Below are positions 48,811-56,379 of a stretch of 64,000 nucleotides of DNA, piece by piece. The translations under genes were made by a program, and so were the position numbers. Under the pieces are notes generated by a model. That model saw only the letters and a list, made by a program, of their open reading frames with translations. It searched no databases and was not told the origin of the DNA. How positions within the stretch are numbered: the stretch's first letter is position 1; each line of letters starts with the position of its first letter. The stretch spans positions 41,817-105,816 of the forward strand of contig CAZUJF010000019.1 in assembly GCA_964619955.1 (NCBI GenBank), read 5' to 3'. The stretch comes from JACQFK01 sp964619955. Lineage in GTDB: Bacteria; Planctomycetota; MHYJ01; JACPRB01.

Positions 48811-49398
48811 GTGTTCGGCAAGAAAGACCCCCTGCCCGACCCGGCGGAATCGGTGAAGGTTCCGGATCATCTGCGGATGCCCTTCTTCAAGGGGAAGACG
48901 GCGCCGCCGACGACCATCCTCTCGCCCGAGACGCGCCGCGCCCAGATGGGGGCCCCCCGGCGCCGCAGCCGTCTGGCCGGGTTCTTCAAGGGACTCCTGG
49001 CCGGCGCCCTCCTGATCGTCGCCCTGGATCTGGGCGGGGAGTTCCTCGTCCGCTACCTCCCGGATTCGGTCCGTTTCAACCCGCCGATCCCGCTGCGGGC
49101 GCTGGTGTTCGTGTCGATGACGGCGGGGGTGCTGTTCTCCGCGCTGCTGATCTTCCTGGTCCTGGGGCTTCAGGCGATGGGATGGATGCTGGGACGGGGG
49201 CAGGGGGGGCTCTTCACCGCGCTGGCGCGGGGGATGGGGCGGCTGATCTCCGCCGCCGCGGCGCTGGGGCTGACGCTGGGGGTCTTTGCGGGGACCGGCT
49301 GGTTCATGATCCCCCGCTCCGACTGGGGCCGGGTCCAGACGTATCTCCAGCAGGAAGGCCAGAAAGGGCTCGAAAAGACGCGATCCCTGCTGAAGTAA
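48811..49398 (+). CDS. Hypothetical membrane protein with three to four helices
   Basis: 195 residues from GTG 48811 with a GAGGAAA Shine-Dalgarno. The first 60 residues are soluble and basic; hydrophobic helices follow at about 62-82, 97-120, 140-165. The tail ends in a basic Gln/Glu/Lys helix. I do not recognise a family. It is read divergently from uppP and lies 46 bases before the receiver-like gene. A role in cell envelope is a guess from context only. Confidence 0.65.
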   Translation: MFGKKDPLPDPAESVKVPDHLRMPFFKGKTAPPTTILSPETRRAQMGAPRRRSRLAGFFKGLLAGALLIVALDLGGEFLVRYLPDSVRFNPPIPLRALVFVSMTAGVLFSALLIFLVLGLQAMGWMLGRGQGGLFTALARGMGRLISAAAALGLTLGVFAGTGWFMIPRSDWGRVQTYLQQEGQKGLEKTRSLLK

Positions 49399-49444
49399 GC
49401 GTTTTCGGCACGCCAAAGTGCCCCCGGTGGTTTATCCTGAGGAC

Positions 49445-49861
49445 ATGGAGAATACGACGGTCCAGCGGGGCTCCGATCCCGCCCTTCCCGGGGCTCCCGG
49501 GGGGAAGTCCGTCCTGATCGTGGATGCGGACTGGAAAGAAGGCGCCCTCATCCGCAACACGGTGGAAGGGGCCGGCTACGACGTCAGCTGCTGGACCGAG
49601 GTCGGGGACGCCCGCGACCGGCTCAAGGTCAGGAATTTCGAGGTGGTCGCCTTCGCCACCAACCTGGGCGACAAGGGGATGGAGGAGCTCCTCGGCGACC
49701 TGCGCAGCCGCAAGGTGCCGCCGAAGGTGATCCTGGTGGCGGGCGAGGACGAGGGGGACGCGGCCGCGCGCTGCTTCCTCCGGACGGTGGCCGTCGTCAA
49801 CCGGCCCTTCAAGGCCACCGACATCGCCGAAATCGTCGAACACTTCATCGGCCCGGCCTGA
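49445..49861 (+). CDS. CheY-like receiver domain protein with altered phosphoacceptor site
   Basis: 138 residues from ATG 49445, six bases after TATCCT, so probably leaderless. After a 20-residue linker the receiver fold begins at SVLIVDADWKEGALIRNTVEGAGYDVSC, keeping the acidic pair before alpha-1. The conserved Lys near the end is present in VVNRPFKATDIAEIV. At beta-3 the segment FEVVAFATNLGDKG has Ala/Thr where the phosphoacceptor Asp should be, so phosphorylation there is unlikely. It may be a pseudo-receiver. No kinase or output domain lies next to it. Confidence 0.7.
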   Translation: MENTTVQRGSDPALPGAPGGKSVLIVDADWKEGALIRNTVEGAGYDVSCWTEVGDARDRLKVRNFEVVAFATNLGDKGMEELLGDLRSRKVPPKVILVAGEDEGDAAARCFLRTVAVVNRPFKATDIAEIVEHFIGPA

Positions 49862-49865
49862 AACC

Positions 49866-49964
49866 GGTAGCCGGGTAGCTTGTAGCTGAAGACCCCCAGA
49901 ACCAGACCGTCTGGAAGTGTGTCGCGCCCCAGGCGCGGACACACTTCCAGACGGTCTGGTTCTG
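49866..49964. repeat. GTAGC tract and long palindrome after the receiver-like gene
   Basis: 49866-49890 iterates GTAGC (GGTAGCCGGGTAGCTTGTAGC). It is followed by a palindrome with 27-base perfect arms (49897-49923 and 49938-49964), centred on GCGCC-CCA-GGCGC, and containing CCAGACCGTCTGG on the left and CCAGACGGTCTGG on the right. The hairpin would end both converging transcripts (receiver-like gene and the lipoprotein at 49987). Its core matches the repeat at 55436-55500. Confidence 0.75.
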
Positions 49965-49986
49965 TATCTGGTGCTGCCAACGGGGG

Positions 49987-50640
49987 CTATCGGCGGTCGA
50001 GCCGGAGATCGAGGGCGCGGATCTGCGGGTCCCTCCGGGCGGGATCGGGGTGGTAGGACAGGGGCTGGTCCAGCAGGGTCGATAGAAGCACCCAGGCGTA
50101 ATCGCAAACGCGGTCCCCCTGGGCCTGGTTGACGCGCTCCCCCTCCCCGCCCCACACGTGCGCCCGGCGGGTGTCCCTCAGGAGCCGGTGCAGCGGGCCC
50201 ACCGCCTCCCGGCCGAGCGCCAGCAGCTCCCCCCCGCAGACCCCCGGCAGGAACCCCGACGGGGAGATCACCCCCCAGCGGGCGAAGTTCCGCTCCCGGG
50301 CCAGCGCGCTCGTCAGCAGGATCGCCCGGGCGGCGGGGCTCACCCGCTCCCCGGGGGCCAGCCGGTCCAACACCCGCAGCGCCATCAATGAAAGCGGATG
50401 GTTGGCTTCCACCCACTCCCTCAAGGCGGGCACATGCGCCGCCCGGAAAGAACGGAATTCCGGAGTCCCTTCCACGGCCCCCCAGTGTCTGTAGAACGTC
50501 GCTTCCAGGGAGACCAGCGGACCCCGCAGCTCGTCGCGGGTCGGAACGGACTCCGCCCGCAGCGGATCCTGCGCCGGACGGGGGGCGCAGCCCGCCCCCA
50601 GAAGCAGGATCCCGCCGATCACCCGTGAAACAGTCCGCAT
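49987..50640 (-). CDS. Hypothetical lipoprotein
   Basis: 217 residues. The N-terminus has a lipoprotein signal: hydrophobic core VIGGILLLGAG followed by Cys18. The mature protein is helical with HEAT-like flavour (REWVEANHPLSLMALRVLDRL, REAVGPLHRLLRDTRRAH). No family recognised. It probably faces the periplasm anchored to a membrane. It starts 87 bases from the divergent membrane protein gene at 50728 and converges on the receiver-like gene across the long palindrome. Confidence 0.65.
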   Translation of the reverse strand: MRTVSRVIGGILLLGAGCAPRPAQDPLRAESVPTRDELRGPLVSLEATFYRHWGAVEGTPEFRSFRAAHVPALREWVEANHPLSLMALRVLDRLAPGERVSPAARAILLTSALARERNFARWGVISPSGFLPGVCGGELLALGREAVGPLHRLLRDTRRAHVWGGEGERVNQAQGDRVCDYAWVLLSTLLDQPLSYHPDPARRDPQIRALDLRLDRR

Positions 50641-50727
50641 GCCCGCCCTTCCGTCCGCCCCGACCCCGGGGCCCCTGAATCATTGAACAGAACAGACAGC
50701 CCGGCCTCTGCAGGTTACACTATGCTG

Positions 50728-51498
50728 ATGATCAGCGGCCTGCTGCTCCTGTCCGCCCTGCTCCTTCAGCAGAAGATCACGGAGGCGGACCCCTCCTGCG
50801 AATTCACGCTGCCGCAGAGCTACAAGGCCGACCCCGCCCAGCCCCGGGTGTTCCAGCGCAGCGCAGGCCCGGAGGAATGGGCCCAGATCCGCTTCACCCA
50901 GGCCCCCGCCGGCGGCCTCCTCCCCCAGACCCCCGCCGGGATCTCCCAGGGGGACGCGGTCCTGCTGGCCGGCCTGCCCGCCGACGCCTCGTTCACCTTC
51001 AAGACCCGCCCCTGGGGGGATTTCCAGACCGGCATCTTCGAATACCGCTTCGTCTCCCGGAACCTCCGCATGTTCGGGCTGAGGGCCGTGGTCCCCTTGA
51101 AGACCAAGGCGCTCCTCCTCTCGCTGGAAGGGGCCGATCCCCTGGAAAAGGACATCCGCTCCGATTTCACGCTCATCCTCGACACCGTAAAGGGGGAGAG
51201 CAACTGGCTGAGCGCGGCGACCCTCAAACGGCTCTGGCTGGCCAGGATGCTCGACCGGGTCGGCCTCGGCCTGATCGGCCTCTATCTGGTCGTCTGGGCC
51301 GTCGCCTTCCGGGAATCGTTCATGTACTGCCACGCCCTGCGCACGACCTGGCTCTTCGCCGCCGCCATCGCCCTGATCCTGCCGCCCACCCTTCGAAGCG
51401 ACATCGAGGTCGTTCACCTGGTGATCAATATCGCGCTGCCGCTCGCCCTCTTCGGGATGGCCGGACGCCGCGTGAAACTCGCCATCGACCTGGGCTAG
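50728..51498 (+). CDS. Hypothetical exported protein with C-terminal membrane helices
   Basis: 256 residues if translation begins at ATG 50728, which lies six bases after TACACT (50716-50721); the earlier ATG at 50722 abuts the hexamer and would add two residues. A signal peptide (MISGLLLLSALLLQ) is followed by a beta-rich domain (about 20-150) and three membrane helices at about 178-198, 203-222 and 230-246. The layout suggests a periplasmic domain anchored to the membrane. No family recognised. The stop is three bases from the stop of the opposite-strand peptidase gene. Confidence 0.65.
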   Translation: MISGLLLLSALLLQQKITEADPSCEFTLPQSYKADPAQPRVFQRSAGPEEWAQIRFTQAPAGGLLPQTPAGISQGDAVLLAGLPADASFTFKTRPWGDFQTGIFEYRFVSRNLRMFGLRAVVPLKTKALLLSLEGADPLEKDIRSDFTLILDTVKGESNWLSAATLKRLWLARMLDRVGLGLIGLYLVVWAVAFRESFMYCHALRTTWLFAAAIALILPPTLRSDIEVVHLVINIALPLALFGMAGRRVKLAIDLG

Positions 51499-51501
51499 AA
51501 C

Positions 51502-52623
51502 TTAACGCGGCGTGTCCCAGCGGCACGAACAGTCGACTTCCTTGCCGTCCCGGAGCACCTGCACCTTCACCGCGCGCCCCTGCGGCACGTCCTGCATCCA
51601 GACCCGCATCCGGTTCATCGCGTCGTGCCGGGGAAACCGTTTACCGTCGAAACGAAGCAGCACGTCCCCCGCCCGGATGCCCCCCTTGGCCGCCACGCCC
51701 TCGGGCACCGCCTCCTCGATCACCACCCCCGAGTACCCCGCGCCCAGGGAAAGCGGCTGCGCCTCCTCGTCCGTCAGCTCCCGTCCGCGGATGCCCAGGT
51801 AGCGCCCGCCGTCGAGGTCGAGGACGTACTTCCGCCACTGCGCCTCGAGCTGCTCTATCGGGATGCCCTTGAAGGCCTCCCCCCAGGCCGTCTCGTGCGC
51901 CACGCCGCCCTGCCGCATCCGCTCGTAGTAGCCGGCGAGGTGCCTGCGGTATTTCCCGTCCGGAATCTGGACCGAGCGGTCCTCCTCCTTCGGATACGTG
52001 ATCAGGAAATGGCAGAGGCTCCAGGACAGCGCGTAGCAGAGCTCCCCGTTGCGCATGAAGACCTCGCGGGGCAGCCGCAGCAGGTTCTGCAGGGGCACGC
52101 CCCCCTGGCGGAGGGCCGCCTGGGCCGTCTGCAGCCGCATGCGCGAGATCACCCCGCTCTTCACGCACATGTAGAGCTTCTTGTTCCGCACCTCGCAGTT
52201 GCCGATGCAGTCCGCGATCCCCTCGGTGAACCACATCGGGAAGTTCTGGAAGTTTTTCGAGGTCGCATCCGTGAACTGGTGCATGCCCTCGTGGGCGAAG
52301 AACGGCTTCATGAACGTCGCGTCGTACCAGCCCACCAGGATCTTCCGGGCCGTGTCGTAATAGGCCCCCGACCCCGGCGGCGCCCCCGCGCGCACGTAGT
52401 CCTCCATGTCCTTGTGGAGCACGATCGTGAAGCGCTTCGTCTCCACCTCGCGGGGGTTCTCCGGCTTGAGCAGGGCGGTGTAGGTCTGGTGGACCAGCTC
52501 CATGTAGTCGAGCAGTTCCTGCCCCTGCTCCGGCGGGGTGCCCATCCGGAGGTCGTAGTGCTTGCTGGAGAGGGAATCCGGGGCGCTTTGGAGGAGCAGC
52601 AGGACCAGGATCGCCGCCATCAC
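51502..52623 (-). CDS. DUF1570-like gluzincin peptidase with C-terminal PDZ domain
   Basis: 373 residues with a signal peptide (MMAAILVLLLLQ). The peptidase core contains AHEGMHQF, an HExxH zinc motif, followed by WFTEGIADCIG with the downstream Glu, as in DUF1570-type gluzincins common in planctomycetes. A PDZ domain (about 290-365) follows with EAVPEGVAAKGGIRAGDVLLRFDGK. Expected to cut peptides outside the cytoplasm; substrate unknown. It converges on the membrane protein gene at 50728. Confidence 0.82.
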   Translation of the reverse strand: MMAAILVLLLLQSAPDSLSSKHYDLRMGTPPEQGQELLDYMELVHQTYTALLKPENPREVETKRFTIVLHKDMEDYVRAGAPPGSGAYYDTARKILVGWYDATFMKPFFAHEGMHQFTDATSKNFQNFPMWFTEGIADCIGNCEVRNKKLYMCVKSGVISRMRLQTAQAALRQGGVPLQNLLRLPREVFMRNGELCYALSWSLCHFLITYPKEEDRSVQIPDGKYRRHLAGYYERMRQGGVAHETAWGEAFKGIPIEQLEAQWRKYVLDLDGGRYLGIRGRELTDEEAQPLSLGAGYSGVVIEEAVPEGVAAKGGIRAGDVLLRFDGKRFPRHDAMNRMRVWMQDVPQGRAVKVQVLRDGKEVDCSCRWDTPR

Positions 52624-52728
52624 CCGCCCCCGCGTGAAATTGGGGTTGAATTGCCCCGCCTGAACCGCTAAAAGTATACCCCCCCAAGGGGGATCCTTGG
52701 GCAGGTCCGTGAATTAGAGGAAGCTCAC

Positions 52729-53118
52729 ATGGCACACAAGCGGCGCCGTCAGAAGCAGAAGTTCGAATGCACCCACCGCGGCCTGGGCAAGTTCTGCCAT
52801 CGCTGCAAGGACGAGGCCGCCGGCCGCATCAAGCCCAAAAAGATCGTCCCCAAGGTCATCGAGGGCGCCGAGATCACCGCGGAAGCCGCCGCCGCCTCCC
52901 CCAAGAAGTACTGGAAGAAGGCCAAGTGCCCGTACTGCGGCGGGAACCGCGTCAAGAAGAACGAGATCAACGCGTTCAGCGACAACAACGCCAAGGAATA
53001 CCGCTGCACGAGCTTCGAGTGCGGCAAGGAGTTCAACTCCGAGCACGTGAAGGAGTACGAGCAGGTCGAGGTGATCGACCGTCCGAAGACGCCGTACAAC
53101 CCGCGCCTGACGGACTAG
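52729..53118 (+). CDS. Small zinc-ribbon protein of unknown function
   Basis: 129 residues, very basic at the N-terminus (MAHKRRRQKQK). Two cysteine clusters suggest zinc binding: CTHRGLGKFCHRC (14-26) and CPYCGG...CTSFECG (about 65-97). The remaining sequence is Lys/Glu-rich. No signal or membrane segment; it looks like a nucleic-acid- or ribosome-associated protein, but the family is not recognised. A GAGGAA element precedes the ATG, and an excellent terminator (53142-53169) follows, so the gene is a self-contained unit and is probably well expressed. Confidence 0.75.
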   Translation: MAHKRRRQKQKFECTHRGLGKFCHRCKDEAAGRIKPKKIVPKVIEGAEITAEAAAASPKKYWKKAKCPYCGGNRVKKNEINAFSDNNAKEYRCTSFECGKEFNSEHVKEYEQVEVIDRPKTPYNPRLTD

Positions 53119-53141
53119 CATCCCACCATACGAACGAGAAG

Positions 53142-53169
53142 AGCCTCCCCGTCAGGGGGGGCTTTTTTT
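53142..53169 (+). terminator. Rho-independent terminator
   Basis: AGCCTCCCC, loop GTCA, GGGGGGGCT and then a run of seven T. Stem and T-tract fit an intrinsic terminator for the zinc-ribbon gene. Confidence 0.92.
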
Positions 53170-53190
53170 GTTTCCGTTCGAGGCCGGGGT

Positions 53191-53266
53191 GGAATCAAGA
53201 ATGGAGAATGGAGGAGGCACTTCCCGGCATTCTCTATTCCTCATTCTCTATTCTGCCCCAGAGGCC
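53191..53266. repeat. Imperfect inverted repeat of AGAATRGAGAATG units reaching into the TRIC gene end
   Basis: On the plus strand AGAATGGAGAATGGAGG (about 53198-53214) faces two tandem copies of the inverse unit CATTCTCTATTC (53228-53259). The second copies form the last codons of the minus-strand TRIC gene, so the repeat supplies part of its coding end. Confidence 0.6.
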
Positions 53267-53873
53267 GGGTCCGCCAGTTGAACCAGACCGAGAACATGCG
53301 CAGCGCGAAGACCAGGACGATCGTCACGTAGGCGCTCGCCTGCACCGGCGCGCCCGCCCGGATCGCTCCCATGAAGACCGCCGCCCCCACGATCGACGCC
53401 GCCGCGTAGAAATGCCCCGGTTTGAAGAGCAGCGGCTCCTCCCGCGTGAGCAGATCGCGCAGCAGCCCGCCCCCCGCCGCGCTGACGACGCCGGTCAGGA
53501 CGGCCGCGGGCGCGCCGAAGCCGGCGGCCAGGCCCTTCTGGACCCCGACCACCGTGTAGAGGCCGAGCCCCGCCGCGTCCAGGAGGTCGAAGACAGGCCG
53601 GAAGCGGTTGATCCGCGCGCCGAAGGCCATGCCGATCAGCGCCGCCACCGCCACGGCGACGAGGTAGCGGGAGTCCTGCAGGCCCGCGGGCGTCTGGGAG
53701 ATGAGGACGCCGTCCCGGAGCAGGCCGCCGCCGATGCCGACGCCGAGCGCGAGCGCGAGCACGCCGATGAAGTCGTAGCCGCGGCGCAGGGCCGCGAGCG
53801 CCCCCGTGAGGGCGAAGAGGAACGTGGCGCCCAGATCGAGCGCGACGGGCAGGGTGAAGCTCTCGTCGGGCAT
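53241..53873 (-). CDS. TRIC cation channel family protein (UPF0126)
   Basis: 210 residues with seven membrane helices. Two internally related halves each show the family signature: GVLALALGVGIGGGLLRDGVL (about 37-57) and TGVVSAAGGGLLRDLLTREEP (about 128-148). Prokaryotic TRIC proteins are trimeric cation channels, previously called YadS/UPF0126. The start ATG shares its A with the TGA of dus (TGATG), so it is coupled to dus. The C-terminal residues LGQNRE come from the inverted repeat that overlaps its 3' end, so the tail may be non-native. Confidence 0.9.
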   Translation of the reverse strand: MPDESFTLPVALDLGATFLFALTGALAALRRGYDFIGVLALALGVGIGGGLLRDGVLISQTPAGLQDSRYLVAVAVAALIGMAFGARINRFRPVFDLLDAAGLGLYTVVGVQKGLAAGFGAPAAVLTGVVSAAGGGLLRDLLTREEPLLFKPGHFYAAASIVGAAVFMGAIRAGAPVQASAYVTIVLVFALRMFSVWFNWRTRPLGQNRE

Positions 53874-54889
53874 CAGGAGGCCCAGAGCTTCGTGTCGCGG
53901 GCGGAGACCTCCAGGTACGAGCGCTCGAACTCCTGCACGAGCGACTCGAAGTGCTCCGGCGTCTCGATCCTGTTGCCGCGGTCCCGGAGGGACGCCGAGC
54001 CCGCCGCGCCCTTGATGAACCAGTGGAAGACGCGGCGGATGCCGCGGCAGGCGTGGAAGTCGCCGTTCAGCTTCCGCTGCCAGTCGAAGTGCCGGCGCAG
54101 CACGGCGGCCTTCTCGACCAGCGTGGGCGGCGGCGGGATCTCGCCCGTGGCGAGGTAGCCCTCGATCTCGCGGTAGATCCAGGGGTTGCCGAGCGCGCCG
54201 CGGGCGACCATGACCCCGTCGCAGCCGGTCGCCTCGAACATGCGTTTCGCGTCCGCGCCGCAGCGGATGTCGCCGTTGCCGATCACGGGCACCGTCGCGA
54301 CCTCCTTCACCGCCCGGATCGCCTCGTGGTTGGAGAGGCCCGTGTACATCTGCTTCTGGGTGCGGCCGTGCACGGTGATCGAGCCCACGCCGAGGCCGCC
54401 GGCGATCTTCGCGATCTGGAGGAAGCGGTCGTCGGCGCCGTCGCCGAAGCCCGTGCGCATCTTGATCGTGACGGGGACCTTCACGGCGGACAACATCGCC
54501 TCGAGGATGCGGCCGACCTGGGCGGGATCCTGCAGCAGCGCGGAGCCGCAGCCGTCGTCGATCACCTTGTTTACCGGGCAGCCGAGGTTGACGTCGATGA
54601 CGTCGGCGCCGAAGCCCTCAAGGCGGCGGGCGGCCTCGGCCATGAGCTGCGGATCGCGGCCGAGGAGCTGCATGCCGAGGGGGTGGTCCCAGTCGGCGCT
54701 GCGCAGCATCTCGAGCGTCTTGGCGTTGCCCTCGACGACGGGGCGGTCCTTGACCATCTCGGTGAAGGCGATCTGGCAGCCGAAATCGCGGGCGATGCGG
54801 CGGTAGGCGAGGTCCGTGCAGCCCGCCATGGGGGACTGGAGGATCTTCCACTTGAGGGCGGGGGCGGGGCTCTTTACACTCTCGGCCAT
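53873..54889 (-). CDS. dus: tRNA-dihydrouridine synthase
   Basis: 338 residues from ATG 54889, which has AGGA five bases upstream; an ATG six bases earlier is an alternative. The FMN-binding TIM barrel shows LQSPMAGCTDLAYRRIAR, the active-site Cys in DVNLGCPVNKV, HGRTQKQMYTG, NGDIRCGADAKRM, and the GVMVARGALGNPW phosphate region. A C-terminal helical domain for tRNA follows. It reduces uridines in tRNA to dihydrouridine. Its start codon overlaps that of maf on the other strand by two bases, so each gene's promoter must lie within the other's coding region. Confidence 0.95.
   Translation of the reverse strand: MAESVKSPAPALKWKILQSPMAGCTDLAYRRIARDFGCQIAFTEMVKDRPVVEGNAKTLEMLRSADWDHPLGMQLLGRDPQLMAEAARRLEGFGADVIDVNLGCPVNKVIDDGCGSALLQDPAQVGRILEAMLSAVKVPVTIKMRTGFGDGADDRFLQIAKIAGGLGVGSITVHGRTQKQMYTGLSNHEAIRAVKEVATVPVIGNGDIRCGADAKRMFEATGCDGVMVARGALGNPWIYREIEGYLATGEIPPPPTLVEKAAVLRRHFDWQRKLNGDFHACRGIRRVFHWFIKGAAGSASLRDRGNRIETPEHFESLVQEFERSYLEVSARDTKLWAS
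54852..54880 (+). promoter_or_regulatory. maf promoter embedded in the dus coding sequence
   Basis: TTGAGG (54852-54857), 17 bases, TACACT (54875-54880), seven bases before the maf ATG at 54888. It lies inside the first codons of dus on the other strand. The mRNA would be leaderless. Confidence 0.6.
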
Positions 54890-55421
54890 GTTCATCCTGG
54901 CCAGCGCCTCTTCGGGCCGCCGCAAACTCCTCAAGGGCTACCGTTTCAAGGTGATCCCCTCGGGGGTGCGCGAAGTGCGCCGCAAGGGGCTCCGGGCCAC
55001 CTGTGTCGTGAACGCCCGGCTGAAGGCCGGGGCCGTCGCCCGCCGCTTTCCCACCGAGTGGGTGCTCGCGGCGGACACGATGATTTCGTTCGGGGGCAGG
55101 ATATACGGAAAGCCGCGGGACCTCAAGGCCGCCGAGCGGCTGCTCCGAAGGATGTCGGGGAAGACGCACACGCTGGGGACGGGGGTCGTGCTCCAGAAGG
55201 GAAAGTTCCGGATCGTGAAGTACGTGACGAGTTACGTGACGCTCCGGAAGGACCCGCCGCTGGCGAAGATCCTGGCCAAAGGGGACGCCACGAAATACGC
55301 CGGCGCGTACGCGATCCGGATGAAGAACGACCCGCTGATCGAGCGGGTGGACGGCTCGGTCTCCAACGTCATCGGCCTGCCGCTGGAAGTCCTGCGCCCC
55401 CTGCTCGACCGACTCCGCTAG
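54888..55421 (+). CDS. maf: Maf-family nucleotide pyrophosphatase
   Basis: 177 residues, slightly shorter than typical Maf (190-200). Key motifs: LASASSGRRKLL at the N-terminus in place of the usual LASxSPRR, WVLAADTMISFGGRIYGKP with the catalytic Asp, and the C-terminal KYAGAYAIRM...DGSVSNVIGLPLEVL. The family hydrolyses non-canonical or specific nucleoside triphosphates, including dTTP, UTP or modified forms. A leaderless promoter lies within dus. The N-terminal motif lacks the conserved Pro but keeps Arg, so activity is probable. Confidence 0.9.
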   Translation: MFILASASSGRRKLLKGYRFKVIPSGVREVRRKGLRATCVVNARLKAGAVARRFPTEWVLAADTMISFGGRIYGKPRDLKAAERLLRRMSGKTHTLGTGVVLQKGKFRIVKYVTSYVTLRKDPPLAKILAKGDATKYAGAYAIRMKNDPLIERVDGSVSNVIGLPLEVLRPLLDRLR

Positions 55422-55435
55422 ATCCACGAACCCAA

Positions 55436-55500
55436 ACACGGAAGCAGACACGGATCCAGACGGTCTGCTTCCGTGTCTGCTTCCGTGTCTGGATCTGGTC
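55436..55500. repeat. Hairpin repeat with CCAGACGGTCTG core, related to 49897-49964
   Basis: ACACGGAAGCAGAC (55436-55449) pairs with GTCTGCTTCCGTGT (55463-55476), and two further copies of TCCGTGTCTG (55470-55479, 55482-55491) can pair with CAGACACGGA, giving alternative folds. The loop contains CCAGACGGTCTG, shared with the palindrome at 49897-49964. Confidence 0.7.
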
Positions 55501-55587
55501 TGGAACTGTGACGCCCTTCGCCTTTCGCCGCTTTCTTGTGTACTATAGGCGTTCCAGAGATTTGAGAACTCCCCGGGGGTGTTTGCC

Positions 55588-56379
55588 ATGGCCCGACTCA
55601 TCGCCTGCCCGCGCTGCCAGGTCCGCATCGACGTCTCCGACGTCTCCCCCGGCGCCTCCGTGCGCTGCCCCGACTGCGGCCAGATGAGCCGCGTCCCCAC
55701 GGGGAACACCAGCGTCCGCACCAAGCCGGCCGCCCCGCCCCAGAACCCCTCCAAGGGGCAGACCTCCGTCCGCGTCGCAGCCGTCCAGGCCCCCGCCGCC
55801 GCGCAGGGCTCGGAACGCCCGACCCGCACCCGCCAGCGGAACGCCGGCCGCAACGCCCCGCCTCCCCCCAAGGCCTCGAAAGCGCCCCTGATCATCGGGA
55901 TCGCCGTCGGCGTGATCGGCATCCTCGTCGCCCTCGTGATGCTTCAGGGGAAATCCGGAGGCGGTCCGGAGACCCCCGCTCCCGTCGCCAAGAAAGCCGC
56001 GCCCGCCAAAGCGGAAACCCCCGAGCCCGCCAAGGCCCCCGTCGTCGAAAAACCCGAGGAGGCCCCCAAGCCGATTCCCGCCCCGCCCCGGGACCCCCTG
56101 AAGGCCAATTGGGACCAGCTGCTCGTCGCCCTGCGCCCCGGCGGCGGATTCGACGATCCGGGCCGGCCCGAAGGCGCCGCCTTCAAGATGGTGAAGGACA
56201 TGGGCAAGGCGGCCTACCCGCACCTGATCCGCTATATCGACCACGAGGACATGATGATCGGCCGCGCGGCCGTCACGGTGCTCGGCGAACTCACCGGCAA
56301 GAAAGGCACGCTCCCCAACGAGGCCACGAAGGCCAAGATCAAGGCCGAGTGGGAGGCGTGGTTGAAGTCAAACCCTTGA
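55588..56379 (+). CDS. MJ0042-type zinc-ribbon, single-pass membrane protein
   Basis: 263 residues from ATG 55588. The zinc ribbon is CPRC...CPDCG (8-32), the MJ0042 pattern common in planctomycetes and deltaproteobacteria. A Pro/Ala-rich linker leads to a membrane helix at about 98-120 (LIIGIAVGVIGILVALVML), then another Pro/Lys linker, and a small HEAT-like C-terminal domain (MGKAAYPHLIRYIDHEDMMIGRAAVTVLGELTG). It has TACTAT about 40 bases upstream as -10. Its 3' end overlaps purE on the other strand by 41 bases. Function unknown. Confidence 0.75.
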   Translation: MARLIACPRCQVRIDVSDVSPGASVRCPDCGQMSRVPTGNTSVRTKPAAPPQNPSKGQTSVRVAAVQAPAAAQGSERPTRTRQRNAGRNAPPPPKASKAPLIIGIAVGVIGILVALVMLQGKSGGGPETPAPVAKKAAPAKAETPEPAKAPVVEKPEEAPKPIPAPPRDPLKANWDQLLVALRPGGGFDDPGRPEGAAFKMVKDMGKAAYPHLIRYIDHEDMMIGRAAVTVLGELTGKKGTLPNEATKAKIKAEWEAWLKSNP

